Assembly (NCBI RefSeq): GCF_000282335.1
Contig: NZ_AKJM01000051.1
Coordinates: 1 to 64,000 of the forward strand
Length of the DNA: 64,000 nucleotides
Source of the DNA: Pseudomonas sp. GM48
GTDB lineage: Bacteria; Pseudomonadota; Gammaproteobacteria; Pseudomonadales; Pseudomonadaceae
Direction of reading: 5' to 3'
Under the pieces are notes generated by a model, which searched no databases, had not been told where the DNA came from, and saw only the letters and a list, made by a program, of their open reading frames with translations. Shown piece by piece: positions 43,233 to 56,575 of the stretch (position 1 is its first letter; each line of letters opens with the position of its first letter). Position numbers and translations under genes: made by a program.

Positions 43233-44912
43233 TCAGGCAGCTGCTTTGGTAGCCGCTTCGATCTTACGTGTGATGTACCACTGTTGGGCGATCGACAGGC
43301 AGTTGTTCACAACCCAGTACAGCACCAGACCCGCCGGGAACCACAGGAAGAAGAAGGTGAAGATGATCGGCATCAGCTTCATCACCTTGGCCTGCATCGG
43401 ATCTGGAGGAGTCGGGTTCAGCTGCTGCTGGATGAACATGGTTGCACCCATGATGATCGGCAGAATGAAGAACGGATCCTTGATCGACAGGTCAGTAATC
43501 CACAGCATGAACGGCGCCTGGCGCATTTCGACGCTTTCCAGCAGAACCCAGTACAGCGACAGGAAAACCGGCATCTGCACGAGGATTGGCAAGCAACCAC
43601 CCAGCGGATTGATCTTCTCTTTCTTGTACAGCTCCATCATGGCTTGCGACATTTTCTGCCGGTCATCGCCATGTTGCTCTTTCAGCGCAGCCAGTTTCGG
43701 TGCCACTGCACGCATGCGCGCCATGGATTTGTAGCTGGCAGCCGACAGCGGGAAGAAAATCCCTTTGATCAGCATGGTCAGGAAGATGATCGACCAGCCC
43801 CAGTTACCCACAATGGCGTGGATATGTTGCAGCAACCAGAAGATCGGTTGGGCGATGAACCACAGAATGCCGTAGTCGACGGTCAATTCCAGACCTGGGG
43901 ACAACTCTTTCAGCACGGCTTGGCTTTTCGGACCGGCGTACAGAACAGCGCTGGTTTCAGCCTTGGCACCCGGCGCAACACTCATCGATGGGCCGGTGTA
44001 GCCGATGATGTAGTTGCCTTTGCTGTCTTTACGGGTCTGGACGATGTTGTTTTCGCCCTTGGCCGGAATCCATGCGGTCACGAAGTAGTGCTGCAACCAG
44101 GCAACCCAACCGCCAGTGACGGTTTCCTTCAACGGCGCCTTGTCCATGTCCTTCATGGACACTTTCTTGTACGGCTCGGAACTTGTCCACAGGGCTGCGC
44201 CCAGGTAAGTCGCGGTACCGGTGGCGGTTGTGGAAGATGGATCGGCGCTGGCGTCACGCTTCAATTGCGCGAACATCGCACCCGTCCAGGGCTGAGCGCT
44301 CTGGTTGTCGATCAGGTAGGAAACGGTTACGTCATACAGGCCGCGTTTCAGGGTGAAACGCTTGATGTAGTTGACGCCGTCCTTGCTGAACTTCAGGTCC
44401 ACGACCAATTGGTCCTGACCGTCAGCCAGTTGATAAACCTTCTTCTCCGAGGAATAAACCGGACGACCGGCAGAATTTGCATCCGGACCGTTGGTGCCGA
44501 TCAGGCCGCTTTGCGCCAGATAAGTACGTTCACCACCGTTATCGAACAGCTGGAACGGAATTTCCGGGTGATCCTGACGACGCGGATACAGCGGCAGGGT
44601 CAGCTGGGCAACATCACCACCTTGTGGGTCGACAGCCAGGTCCAGTACATCCGTTTTGATCTGGATGAGGTCCTTGCTCACAGCCACCGGTGTTTCGGCA
44701 GGTGCGCTGGTGTCGCTTGCAGCACGTGGAATGTCGTCACTGGCGGAAGCGTTGGAGCCAGATGCCGTATCCGGCAGGCCCGATGCAGTCGTATTGGTGG
44801 CAACATTCTGAGTCGGCAGGGCAGCCTGGCCATAGTCCTGGTTCCATTTAAGAACCATAACGTAGGACACGATTGCCAGGGCGACGATCAGGATCGTGCG
44901 TTTGATATCCAT
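43233..44912 (-). CDS. yidC: Membrane protein insertase YidC
   Basis: A 559-residue Oxa1-family insertase. The N-terminal anchor is followed by a large periplasmic domain (to about residue 340) and five membrane helices containing NWGWSIIFLTMLIKG and the FPAGLVLYWVVNN signature. It inserts membrane proteins such as the ATP synthase c subunit. It lies two bases after yidD in the classic rpmH-rnpA-yidD-yidC operon. Confidence 0.97.
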   Translation of the reverse strand: MDIKRTILIVALAIVSYVMVLKWNQDYGQAALPTQNVATNTTASGLPDTASGSNASASDDIPRAASDTSAPAETPVAVSKDLIQIKTDVLDLAVDPQGGDVAQLTLPLYPRRQDHPEIPFQLFDNGGERTYLAQSGLIGTNGPDANSAGRPVYSSEKKVYQLADGQDQLVVDLKFSKDGVNYIKRFTLKRGLYDVTVSYLIDNQSAQPWTGAMFAQLKRDASADPSSTTATGTATYLGAALWTSSEPYKKVSMKDMDKAPLKETVTGGWVAWLQHYFVTAWIPAKGENNIVQTRKDSKGNYIIGYTGPSMSVAPGAKAETSAVLYAGPKSQAVLKELSPGLELTVDYGILWFIAQPIFWLLQHIHAIVGNWGWSIIFLTMLIKGIFFPLSAASYKSMARMRAVAPKLAALKEQHGDDRQKMSQAMMELYKKEKINPLGGCLPILVQMPVFLSLYWVLLESVEMRQAPFMLWITDLSIKDPFFILPIIMGATMFIQQQLNPTPPDPMQAKVMKLMPIIFTFFFLWFPAGLVLYWVVNNCLSIAQQWYITRKIEAATKAAA

Positions 44913-44914
44913 GA

Positions 44915-45160
44915 TTACTCGGCCATCGAAGAAGAACGGGAGGTAGGGATAGGTGGAACCGGGTCATAACCACCGGGATTCCACGGATGACAGCGACCTA
45001 AACGACGAAAGGTCAGCCAGCCACCGCGAAGAAAGCCATGATTTTCGATGGCTTCTAACGCGTAGCAGGAACAACTGGGGTAGAAACGACAGTGATCGGC
45101 CATCAGGGGACTAATGGCATAGCGATAAAACTGGATCGGAACGAGTGCCAGTTTACGCAT
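44915..45160 (-). CDS. yidD: Membrane protein insertion efficiency factor YidD
   Basis: An 81-residue protein with the YidD signature [29 protein letters not shown] and [17 protein letters not shown]. An amphipathic N-terminal helix suggests membrane surface association. It overlaps rnpA by eight bases, so translation is coupled. Confidence 0.95.
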   Translation of the reverse strand: MRKLALVPIQFYRYAISPLMADHCRFYPSCSCYALEAIENHGFLRGGWLTFRRLGRCHPWNPGGYDPVPPIPTSRSSSMAE

Positions 45161-45554
45161 CCGGACTGTCTACCCCTACAGGTTCGGTTTTGACTGCTGG
45201 TACCGGCGAACTGCGAGCCAGTCGTTTCCAGAGCTTGCCGAAATGCTGAATCAATTCGGGGTTTTCTACGTCACCCAAACCTTTGCGCGCGACGATAACA
45301 ATGTCCCAGCCGACCAGTGAATCCTGGTTCAGGCGAAACGATTCGCGCATCAGACGTTTGAGGCGATTGCGCTCGACGGAGAGCTTTACGCTCTTTTTCC
45401 CGATAACCAACCCGAGACGGGGGTGATCAAGATCGTTGTTGCGCGCAAGGAGCAGGAGATTTTTCCCCGGAACCTTGCCGGTAGGGGAGTCAAAGACTGC
45501 CTTGAAATGCCGGGGAGTAAGCAGACGCTTTTCCCGACTGAAGTCCTGACTCAC
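45153..45554 (-). CDS. rnpA: Ribonuclease P protein component
   Basis: A 133-residue basic protein; the RNR motif is [14 protein letters not shown]. It assists the RNase P RNA in 5' maturation of tRNA. The GTG at 45554 ([12 protein letters not shown]) matches the family start; the Shine-Dalgarno GGAGG sits very close to it, and a longer reading would cover rpmH in another frame. The start lies 16 bases after rpmH. Confidence 0.93.
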   Translation of the reverse strand: MSQDFSREKRLLTPRHFKAVFDSPTGKVPGKNLLLLARNNDLDHPRLGLVIGKKSVKLSVERNRLKRLMRESFRLNQDSLVGWDIVIVARKGLGDVENPELIQHFGKLWKRLARSSPVPAVKTEPVGVDSPDA

Positions 45555-45570
45555 CTCCAGTGCCGGCTTA

Positions 45571-45705
45571 TCAAACTGCCAGACGCGCACGACCTTTGGC
45601 GCGACGACGCGACAGTACGGCACGACCGTTCTTGGTAGCCATGCGAGCACGGAAACCGTGGGTACGAGCGCGTTTGATAGTGCTTGGTTGGAAAGTACGT
45701 TTCAT
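45571..45705 (-). CDS. rpmH: 50S ribosomal protein L34
   Basis: A 44-residue highly basic protein reading [20 protein letters not shown], then [18 protein letters not shown]. It is the canonical L34 and too short for most ORF screens. It heads the rnpA-yidD-yidC operon and faces dnaA across the origin region. Confidence 0.98.
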   Translation of the reverse strand: MKRTFQPSTIKRARTHGFRARMATKNGRAVLSRRRAKGRARLAV

Positions 45706-46271
45706 TGTCGTGTTACCTGGTTCGTCCACAACGGGCCGGAATGGCCCCCGTTTTAAGAGACCGGGGATTCTAGAGAAAGCAAGCCTTCAGGTCAATTTCC
45801 AACCAGCGTTTCCTTATAAATAGATCTCCAGACGTTTTGCGCTGGGCAAACCGCCGGTAAATATAAAAATAAGAAAGGAAAGTATTTAAAGCTTTTTTGT
45901 AAAGCTTATAAAAGCTAGGCTCGCCACCTTCTGTGGATAAGTAGCTTCAGACCTTGTTTTACCTGATGTACAGAGAATGACAACTACAGTGGAAAACAGT
46001 GTTCAGCCTGTGCTGCGCTGTCGGATAACCTGTGTGTGGAAGGGCGGTTTATCCACAGGCCGGTTATCCACCGAGTTTCGCCCCCACTTGTGCAATGACC
46101 TTAAGCACGGTTATCCACAGAGCTTATGCACAGACCGCTGGTCGTCTTTTTTGCGTATAAATCGCTGATTCTTCTTGGTCGATGAACCACCTTCGTGTGG
46201 ATAAGTCGGCGTCTGGTCGCTACAATGGCCGCTTGTTTTTGCCTCACCGGCTTTCAACTTAGGGGATATCC
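45706..46271. other. oriC: Origin of replication region (oriC), rpmH-dnaA intergenic
   Basis: About 566 noncoding bases. Perfect DnaA boxes lie at 45932-45940, 46049-46057, 46111-46119 and 46196-46204, with near-perfect ones at 46064-46072 and 46124-46132. An AT-rich stretch (about 45855-45920) is a candidate DNA-unwinding element. Location and box density match the known P. putida/P. aeruginosa oriC. It also holds the divergent promoters of rpmH and dnaA, so DnaA autoregulation is likely. Confidence 0.9.
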
Positions 46272-47795
46272 GTGTCAGTGGAACTTTGGCAGCAGTGCGT
46301 GGAGCTTTTGCGCGATGAGCTGCCTGCCCAACAATTCAACACTTGGATCCGTCCACTACAGGTCGAAGCCGAAGGCGACGAGTTGCGTGTCTATGCGCCC
46401 AATCGTTTTGTTCTGGACTGGGTCAACGAAAAATACCTGGGGCGTGTTCTCGAATTGCTCGATGAGCACGGCAATGGCATGGCGCCTGCGCTTTCCTTGT
46501 TAATAGGCAGCAAACGCAGCTCGGCACCCCGTGCTGCGCCTAATGCTCCCCTGGCTGCCGCGGCCTCCCAGGCTCAGGCCGCTCAAGCGCACGCCAGTCC
46601 GCCGCCGTCAGCACCAGCCGCCGCTTCGACCAAACGTGCCACGCAAAAAGTGACAGAGGTCACCGAGGAAGAACCTTCCCGTGACAGCTTCGATCCAATG
46701 GCCGGCGCCAGTTCGCAACAGGCCCCGGTTCGTGCCGAGCAACGTACCGTGCAGGTCGAAGGTGCGCTCAAGCACACCAGTTACCTGAACCGTACCTTTA
46801 CCTTCGAGAACTTCGTTGAAGGTAAATCCAACCAGTTGGCGCGCGCCGCCGCCTGGCAGGTGGCTGACAACCCCAAGCACGGTTACAACCCGCTCTTCCT
46901 TTATGGTGGCGTCGGCCTGGGTAAAACCCACTTGATGCACGCTGTGGGTAACCATCTATTAAAGAAGAACCCGAATGCCAAGGTGGTGTACCTGCATTCC
47001 GAGCGCTTCGTGGCGGATATGGTCAAGGCCCTGCAACTGAACGCGATCAACGAGTTCAAGCGCTTCTACCGTTCGGTGGATGCGTTGCTGATCGATGACA
47101 TTCAGTTCTTCGCCCGCAAAGAGCGTTCCCAGGAAGAGTTTTTCCACACCTTCAACGCCCTGCTCGAAGGTGGTCAGCAGGTCATTCTCACCAGTGACCG
47201 CTACCCGAAAGAAATCGAAGGCCTTGAAGAACGCCTCAAATCCCGCTTTGGCTGGGGCCTGACCGTAGCGGTCGAGCCGCCGGAGCTGGAAACCCGCGTG
47301 GCGATCCTGATGAAAAAGGCCGATCAGGCCAAAGTCGAGTTGCCTCACGACGCCGCGTTCTTCATTGCCCAGCGCATTCGCTCCAACGTCCGTGAGCTGG
47401 AAGGCGCGCTCAAACGCGTGATCGCCCACTCGCACTTCATGGGCCGCGATATCACCATCGAGCTGATTCGCGAATCCCTGAAGGACTTGTTGGCGTTGCA
47501 GGATAAACTGGTCTCTGTGGATAACATTCAGCGCACCGTCGCCGAGTACTACAAGATCAAGATCTCCGACTTGCTGTCCAAACGCCGTTCGCGTTCGGTC
47601 GCACGTCCGCGTCAGGTTGCAATGGCCTTGTCCAAAGAGTTGACTAACCACAGCCTGCCGGAAATCGGCGACGTGTTTGGCGGCCGCGACCATACGACTG
47701 TTTTGCACGCCTGCCGCAAGATCAACGAACTTAAGGAATCCGACGCGGACATCCGCGAGGACTACAAGAACCTGCTGCGTACACTGACCACTTGA
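46272..47795 (+). CDS. dnaA: Chromosomal replication initiator DnaA
   Basis: A 507-residue AAA+ initiator. Domain I is [20 protein letters not shown], domain II an Ala/Pro-rich linker, domain III has [15 protein letters not shown] (about residue 213) and [11 protein letters not shown], and domain IV ends with the box-recognising [13 protein letters not shown]. The start is GTG, preceded by AGGGGATATCC. A perfect DnaA box lies inside it at 47516-47524. Confidence 0.98.
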   Translation: MSVELWQQCVELLRDELPAQQFNTWIRPLQVEAEGDELRVYAPNRFVLDWVNEKYLGRVLELLDEHGNGMAPALSLLIGSKRSSAPRAAPNAPLAAAASQAQAAQAHASPPPSAPAAASTKRATQKVTEVTEEEPSRDSFDPMAGASSQQAPVRAEQRTVQVEGALKHTSYLNRTFTFENFVEGKSNQLARAAAWQVADNPKHGYNPLFLYGGVGLGKTHLMHAVGNHLLKKNPNAKVVYLHSERFVADMVKALQLNAINEFKRFYRSVDALLIDDIQFFARKERSQEEFFHTFNALLEGGQQVILTSDRYPKEIEGLEERLKSRFGWGLTVAVEPPELETRVAILMKKADQAKVELPHDAAFFIAQRIRSNVRELEGALKRVIAHSHFMGRDITIELIRESLKDLLALQDKLVSVDNIQRTVAEYYKIKISDLLSKRRSRSVARPRQVAMALSKELTNHSLPEIGDVFGGRDHTTVLHACRKINELKESDADIREDYKNLLRTLTT

Positions 47796-47834
47796 TGAAC
47801 ACCAGCGCAGCTAATTAAGGCAAGGGACTAGACC

Positions 47835-48938
47835 ATGCATTTCACCATTCAACGCGAAGCCCTGTTGAAACCCCTGCAACTGGTCGCAGGCGTCGTCGAA
47901 CGCCGCCAGACCTTGCCGGTGCTCTCCAACGTGCTGCTGGTTGTCGAAGGCCAGCAATTGTCGCTGACCGGTACCGACCTGGAAGTCGAGCTGGTTGGTC
48001 GTGTTCAACTCGAAGAGCCGGCAGATCCGGGTTCCATCACCGTGCCGGCACGCAAGCTGATGGACATCTGCAAAAGCCTGCCGAACGATGCGCTGATCGA
48101 CATCAAGGTCGATGAGCAGAAGCTTGTGGTCAAAGCCGGCCGTAGCCGCTTTACCCTGTCGACACTGCCGGCCAACGACTTCCCTACCGTGGAAGAAGGC
48201 CCGGGCTCGCTGACCTGCAGCCTGGAGCAAAGCAAGCTGCGTCGTCTGATCGAGCGCACCAGCTTCGCCATGGCCCAGCAGGACGTGCGTTACTACCTCA
48301 ACGGCATGCTGCTGGAAGTGTCCGCTGGCGTGATCCGCGCCGTAGCCACCGACGGTCACCGTCTGGCCATGTGCTCGATGCAGGCCGATATCGGCCAACC
48401 GGATCGTCACCAGGTCATCGTGCCGCGCAAAGGCATTCTTGAGCTGGCACGCCTGCTCACCGAGCCAGACGGCAATGTCAGCATCGTGCTGGGTCAGCAC
48501 CACATCCGCGCCACCACCGGTGAGTTCACCTTCACCTCGAAACTGGTCGACGGCAAATTCCCGGACTACGAGCGTGTTCTGCCTAAAGGCGGCGATAAGC
48601 TGGTTCTGGGTGATCGCCAGGCGCTGCGCGAAGCGTTCAGCCGTACCGCGATTCTGTCCAACGAGAAGTACCGCGGTATCCGTCTGCAACTGGCTAGCGG
48701 TCAGCTGAAGATCCAGGCGAACAACCCGGAGCAGGAAGAAGCGGAAGAAGAAGTGGGCGTTGAATACAACGGTGGCTCTCTGGAAATCGGTTTCAACGTG
48801 AGCTACCTGCTCGACGTGCTGGGCGTGATGACCACCGAGCAGGTTCGCCTGATCCTGTCCGACTCCAACAGCAGTGCGCTGGTGCAGGAATCGGACAACG
48901 ATGACTCGGCCTACGTTGTCATGCCGATGCGTCTGTAA
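47835..48938 (+). CDS. dnaN: DNA polymerase III sliding clamp (beta)
   Basis: A 367-residue clamp with the three repeated domains of the beta subunit and C-terminal YVVMPMRL, the binding pocket region for partner motifs. It lies 39 bases after dnaA. Confidence 0.98.
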   Translation: MHFTIQREALLKPLQLVAGVVERRQTLPVLSNVLLVVEGQQLSLTGTDLEVELVGRVQLEEPADPGSITVPARKLMDICKSLPNDALIDIKVDEQKLVVKAGRSRFTLSTLPANDFPTVEEGPGSLTCSLEQSKLRRLIERTSFAMAQQDVRYYLNGMLLEVSAGVIRAVATDGHRLAMCSMQADIGQPDRHQVIVPRKGILELARLLTEPDGNVSIVLGQHHIRATTGEFTFTSKLVDGKFPDYERVLPKGGDKLVLGDRQALREAFSRTAILSNEKYRGIRLQLASGQLKIQANNPEQEEAEEEVGVEYNGGSLEIGFNVSYLLDVLGVMTTEQVRLILSDSNSSALVQESDNDDSAYVVMPMRL

Positions 48939-48958
48939 TCATGTTCAGCAGAAGCTAG

Positions 48959-52485
<3,527 letters not shown>

Positions 52486-52503
52486 TCCCGGTCGGCGCCA
52501 ACG

Positions 52504-52536
52504 AAAAGGCCAATGCATTTGCATTGGCCTTTTTTA
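52504..52536 (+). terminator. Terminator after gyrB (bidirectional)
   Basis: Stem AAAAGGCCAATGCA / TGCATTGGCCTTTT with T-run, between the gyrB stop and the convergent response-regulator stop at 52548. The A-run on the other side means it could serve both strands. Confidence 0.92.
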
Positions 52537-52547
52537 TTGCCTGCGAT

Positions 52548-53264
52548 TCACTCGCTTGCCGATGTGACACTCTCCAACCGATACCCATACCCATAAATCG
52601 TCAGCAATTGCCAACCACGATCCGCCGTCAGCCCAAGTTTGTTGCGCAGGCGATAGATGTGGGTGTCCAGCGGCCGGGACGACGACATTTCTTCATGGGG
52701 CCAGAGTCGTTCGTAGAGGTAATCCCGCGACAGCGGTCGACCGAGGTTGCTGAACAGGCAATGCGCCAGGCGGTATTCGCGTTCGGTCATGACGATTGGT
52801 TTGCCGTCGCGAGTGACGGTCAGTTCGGCGTCGTCGAATACCAGATCATTGAAGCTCAACCCTTCAGCAGCCGTGCGCTGCTGGCCATGTCGGCGCAGCA
52901 CCGCGCCCACACGGGCTTTGAGTTCATTGGGGCGGAACGGTTTGCTGACATAGTCGTCGGCGCCGGCGTTCAGGGCCTGAACGATATCGCTCTCGCCATC
53001 GCGACTGGTGAGCATGATGGCCGCAGGCGGCGCTTCCATGTGTTGACGGGTCCATAGCAGCAATGACAAACCCGTGAGTTCGGGCAATTGCCAGTCGAGG
53101 ATCAGCAGGTCGAAGGTTTCACGACGCAGTTGGTGCAACAGGTCTTCGGCTCGTTCGAAGCTGTGCAGCGACCACGGCTGTTCCCCGGCTTCGGCCATTT
53201 GTTGCAGGGTTTGTTCGACCCGGCGCAGTTCGGCGGGCTCATCGTCCAGTATCGCAACGCGCAT
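52548..53264 (-). CDS. OmpR-family response regulator
   Basis: A 238-residue two-domain regulator. The receiver domain has the phospho-acceptor Asp in LLILDWQLPELTGL, LTSRDG, and Lys in YVSKPF; the C-terminal winged helix has MTEREYRLAHCL and DTHIYRLRNKLG. ATG 53264 is chosen with AAGGA ten bases upstream; the in-frame extension to 53324 is rejected. It is divergent from the histidine kinase at 53434 with 169 bases between them, so they probably form one system and are co-regulated from that gap. Confidence 0.92.
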   Translation of the reverse strand: MRVAILDDEPAELRRVEQTLQQMAEAGEQPWSLHSFERAEDLLHQLRRETFDLLILDWQLPELTGLSLLLWTRQHMEAPPAAIMLTSRDGESDIVQALNAGADDYVSKPFRPNELKARVGAVLRRHGQQRTAAEGLSFNDLVFDDAELTVTRDGKPIVMTEREYRLAHCLFSNLGRPLSRDYLYERLWPHEEMSSSRPLDTHIYRLRNKLGLTADRGWQLLTIYGYGYRLESVTSASE

Positions 53265-53433
53265 ACACGGTGATTCCTTGTTGCTTGGGCTGCTCTTTAT
53301 CGACGATAGCGGCTCAATCGGCACAGTGAAAGCAAGCGGCTCGCCGTTGGTCGACCTCCGCTATGCTTTTTGGGGTCTACGTCCTCAAGCCGGCAATCTA
53401 TGAACCCTTTTATCCCACCCTGCCCTGTTCCCC

Positions 53434-54966
53434 ATGGATAACCTACGCCACCCTGAAAGTCGCGAGCCGAGCCAGGTTGAGCGGTTGTTTCGGCAATTGG
53501 TGCGTGAATGGTTGTGGATAAGCCTGGTGCTGTTGCCACTGACTGCGCTGTTGTCCTATCGCGCTCAGGTCAATCTGCAAGACGCCTCGCCAGGCTTGAG
53601 CGCGTTGCTGTCGATTGGCTTGCTGACGTGGGTTCTCGGGCTGCTGCTGTGGCGCCCGCGATTGGCGCTCTGGCTGACGTTGACTGGCATCGCTTGTACG
53701 TTGCTGATCAGCGCCGGCCTCGCGGAGCTGCAGAGATGGTGGTCGCCGACACCGGCGGCGTTAGGCATGCTGTTCGGTTATCTGATCTGGAACTGGCGTC
53801 GCCTTAGTGTGGTGCTTACCTATTTTGGTTGGGAGCTCGCGCGACTGGACAGTGAGCCAAAGGTTTTTCCGGAGCGTCGTCGTGTTCCGTTTCCCGGTGG
53901 CGATCGCCTGCAAAGGCAGATCATGGCCCTCGAACAAGCCATGAGCCGGGCTCGCGATACACATCGGTTCATCTCCGACGGCCTGGAGTACCTGCCGGTG
54001 GCCACGATGATCAGCGATCCCCACGGACAGATTTTGCTTGGCAACCGTAAGGCCCGGGACCTGTTTGGCGGAGAGTTGGTCGGTGATGATGTGCTTCAGC
54101 GCCTGGTGCAGCTTGGCTACCCGGATTTGACTCGCGAGCGGGGGTCGCCTTTGTCGACGCTGCCACTGATGGAGTTTCGCGACCTCAAGGAACGCAGCCT
54201 GCGACTGGAGCGTGCCGAGTTGTTACCGGTAGACGGGGAAACCCCGGTCGGCTGGTTGTGGAGCCTGACGGACCTGAGTGTCGAACGTGACGCGGAAGAG
54301 CAGCGCGCTGTCCTGTTGCGTTTTTTGTCCCATGACCTGCGGGCGCCCCACTCGGCCATCCTCGCGCTACTCGATGTACATCGCCATCAGGTAGGCGGTG
54401 ATCTGCAACTCTTCGATCAAATCGAACGGCAGGTGCGCCGGGCACTGGAGCTGACCGATGGCTTCGCCCAACTGGCGAGGGCCGAGTCCGAGGCTTATCA
54501 GTTTCAGCCGAGCCTGTTTGCGATGCTGGTGCTGGATGTGTTCGATCAGGCGTTGCCCATCGCGCAGTTGAAACAGATCGAACTGGTTCATCAAGTGGAA
54601 GAAGAGGCACAGGAAAGCCTGGTCCTGGCGGATCAGGCACTGTTGACCCGGGCATTGTTCAACCTGTTGGAAAATGCCATCAAGTACAGTGTTTCAGGCA
54701 CTCGCATCCGTTTGCGCGTCAGTCAAAGCGGCGGCTGGCTGATCTGCGAGCTCATCGATCAGGGTAAAGGCATCGCCTCTGAGGAGTTACCCGAATTGTT
54801 TAGCCAGTACCGGCGCTTTTCTTCCGCCCAGGGTATCGATGGGGTGGGGTTGGGATTGTCGATGGTCAAAGCCGTTGTGGATCGACATGGCGGGCGAATC
54901 GAGTGTCAGAGCGAGGTGGGTTTTGGCACGACATTCAGGCTGCAATTTCCGCTGCTTATAGAATGA
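53434..54966 (+). CDS. Sensor histidine kinase
   Basis: A 510-residue inner-membrane kinase. Four hydrophobic segments (about residues 28-135) are followed by a PAS-like domain (residues about 185-225, MISDPHGQILLGNRKARDLF), a HisKA dimerisation domain with the phospho-His in FLSHDLRAPHSAIL, and an HATPase domain with NLLENAIKYS, DQGKGI and GVGLGLSM. No large periplasmic sensor is present, so it may sense the membrane or cytosol. The partner is the divergent OmpR-type regulator. The signal is unknown. Confidence 0.92.
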   Translation: MDNLRHPESREPSQVERLFRQLVREWLWISLVLLPLTALLSYRAQVNLQDASPGLSALLSIGLLTWVLGLLLWRPRLALWLTLTGIACTLLISAGLAELQRWWSPTPAALGMLFGYLIWNWRRLSVVLTYFGWELARLDSEPKVFPERRRVPFPGGDRLQRQIMALEQAMSRARDTHRFISDGLEYLPVATMISDPHGQILLGNRKARDLFGGELVGDDVLQRLVQLGYPDLTRERGSPLSTLPLMEFRDLKERSLRLERAELLPVDGETPVGWLWSLTDLSVERDAEEQRAVLLRFLSHDLRAPHSAILALLDVHRHQVGGDLQLFDQIERQVRRALELTDGFAQLARAESEAYQFQPSLFAMLVLDVFDQALPIAQLKQIELVHQVEEEAQESLVLADQALLTRALFNLLENAIKYSVSGTRIRLRVSQSGGWLICELIDQGKGIASEELPELFSQYRRFSSAQGIDGVGLGLSMVKAVVDRHGGRIECQSEVGFGTTFRLQFPLLIE

Positions 54967-55012
54967 AAGCAAACGATCCAGGTCGACAGTCAGCGATTGT
55001 TTCGGGCATAAA

Positions 55013-55037
55013 AAAACCGGCTATATCAGCCGGTTTT
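55013..55037. terminator. Terminator after the sensor kinase
   Basis: Stem AAAAACCGGCT / AGCCGGTTTTT with T-run on the plus strand. It is followed by an AT-rich 130-base stretch carrying a perfect DnaA box at 55156-55164. Confidence 0.88.
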
Positions 55038-55169
55038 TTTACGTCCAAAAAAAACTTATGCACGTTTTTATGGTTTTTATCATTTTATTAAATATGTAAA
55101 AAAATCATAAAGTTACGTACAAAAAACAACGCTTTTCAATGAAACGGTACACAGGTTATCCACAGAATC

Positions 55170-55949
55170 TCAGACAGCCACCTGATCGTTTGAAACCGGC
55201 GCTTGCGGAGCCGGAGGCAGCGAGCCCATTTCCCGTTGCATTTGCTCGTTCCATGCCTGAACCCGATCGTTCAATTCAGCAATGGCTCGCGGCCCTGTGC
55301 CTTCGGCATACATCGGTGCGCCGATGATCACAGTGATGACGCCCTGCTTCTTCGCCCAACCGGTTTTCGGCCAGAATTTGCCGGCGTTGTGCGCAATCGG
55401 CAGCACCGGCAATTCGGCGTTGACCGCCAATGCGCTGCCGCCGCGCGAGAACTTTCCGATGGTGCCGAAAGGAACACGCGTGCCTTCGGGGAAGATCAGC
55501 ACCCAGACGTTGTCCTTGAGCAGTTCATCGCCCTTCTTCGCGACATGCTTGAGTGCGGCTTTCGGGTTGTCGCGATCGATAGCGATCGGTCGCAGCATGG
55601 CCATGGCCCAACCGAAGAACGGCACATAGAGCAATTCACGTTTGAGCACCTGGCTCAGTGGCGAGAAGTAGGCAGAGAGAAAGAACGTCTCCCACGTGCT
55701 CTGGTGGTTCGACTGAATGACGCAAGGCCGTTCAGGTACGTTTTCGGCACCCTTCACTTCGTAGCGGATACCCAGAAACACTTTGCTCAGCCACAAGGCG
55801 CAGCGGCACCAGTACACGTTGATAAAGCGATAACGTGCCTTGAAGGGCAGAAACGGCGCGATAAAAAAGCTCAGGCTGCACCACAGCAAGGAGCTGGTGC
55901 CCAGCAGCAGGTAAAAGAGGAAGGTTCTGATGGCCTGCAGTATCGACAT
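55170..55949 (-). CDS. plsC: 1-acyl-sn-glycerol-3-phosphate acyltransferase
   Basis: A 259-residue membrane acyltransferase making phosphatidic acid. N-terminal membrane helices precede the variant motif NHQSTWE (usual NHxxxxD catalytic region) and FPEGTR. It corresponds by position to PA0005 in P. aeruginosa (lptA). The C-terminus extends beyond the core with RVQAWNEQMQ. It lies downstream of gmhB on the same strand. Confidence 0.92.
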   Translation of the reverse strand: MSILQAIRTFLFYLLLGTSSLLWCSLSFFIAPFLPFKARYRFINVYWCRCALWLSKVFLGIRYEVKGAENVPERPCVIQSNHQSTWETFFLSAYFSPLSQVLKRELLYVPFFGWAMAMLRPIAIDRDNPKAALKHVAKKGDELLKDNVWVLIFPEGTRVPFGTIGKFSRGGSALAVNAELPVLPIAHNAGKFWPKTGWAKKQGVITVIIGAPMYAEGTGPRAIAELNDRVQAWNEQMQREMGSLPPAPQAPVSNDQVAV

Positions 55950-56031
55950 GGTGACGGTTACCGTGCGGGCTTTGCCCGTCTATATAAAGCGCCCTCCCGA
56001 TCACTCCCTGGTCAGGAGTCTCGAAAACGCT

Positions 56032-56565
56032 CTAATTGTGGATAAGTTCTGCGGCAATCGCCGCCAGATCGTCAAAAATCAAGGTGCCTGCCGGTAAGGT
56101 TTTGCCCAAGGTTTTTTCGCCTTTTCCGGTCTTTACCAAAACTGGCTGTGAATCGACGGCTTTAGCGGCTTCCAGGTCACCAAGGCTATCGCCGACGAAC
56201 CATAGATTAGTCAGCGATACGTTGTAATGTGCGGCGATGTTTTTCAACATCCCGGGTTTCGGCTTGCGACAATCGCAGCCTTCGTCCGGCCCGTGCGGGC
56301 AGTAGACGATCAGGCCGACTTCACCACCCTGCTCCGCCACCAGTGCGCGCAAGCGCTCGTGCATGGCGTCCAGGGTGGCGAGGTCGTAATAGCCGCGAGC
56401 GATGCCCGACTGGTTGGTAGCGACCGCTACCGTCCAGCCGGCCTTGCTCAACTGCGCGATGGCTTCGATCGAACCGGGGAGCGGAATCCACTCCTCCACC
56501 GACTTGATGTAGGCGTCGGAGTCGTAATTGATCACTCCGTCCCGATCGAGAATCAGCAGTTTCAA
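56032..56565 (-). CDS. gmhB: D-glycero-D-manno-heptose 1,7-bisphosphate phosphatase
   Basis: A 177-residue HAD phosphatase for the ADP-heptose (LPS core) pathway. The nucleophile motif is LLILDRDGVINYDS and the metal site CPHGPDEGCDCRKPKPG, with GDSLGDLEAAKAV at the end. TTG 56565 is chosen because GAGGG is six bases upstream and it gives the family N-terminus MKLLILDRDG; a longer reading would overlap glyS. It ends with a DnaA-box 9-mer (56037-56045). Confidence 0.93.
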   Translation of the reverse strand: MKLLILDRDGVINYDSDAYIKSVEEWIPLPGSIEAIAQLSKAGWTVAVATNQSGIARGYYDLATLDAMHERLRALVAEQGGEVGLIVYCPHGPDEGCDCRKPKPGMLKNIAAHYNVSLTNLWFVGDSLGDLEAAKAVDSQPVLVKTGKGEKTLGKTLPAGTLIFDDLAAIAAELIHN

Positions 56566-56575
56566 CAGCAATCCC

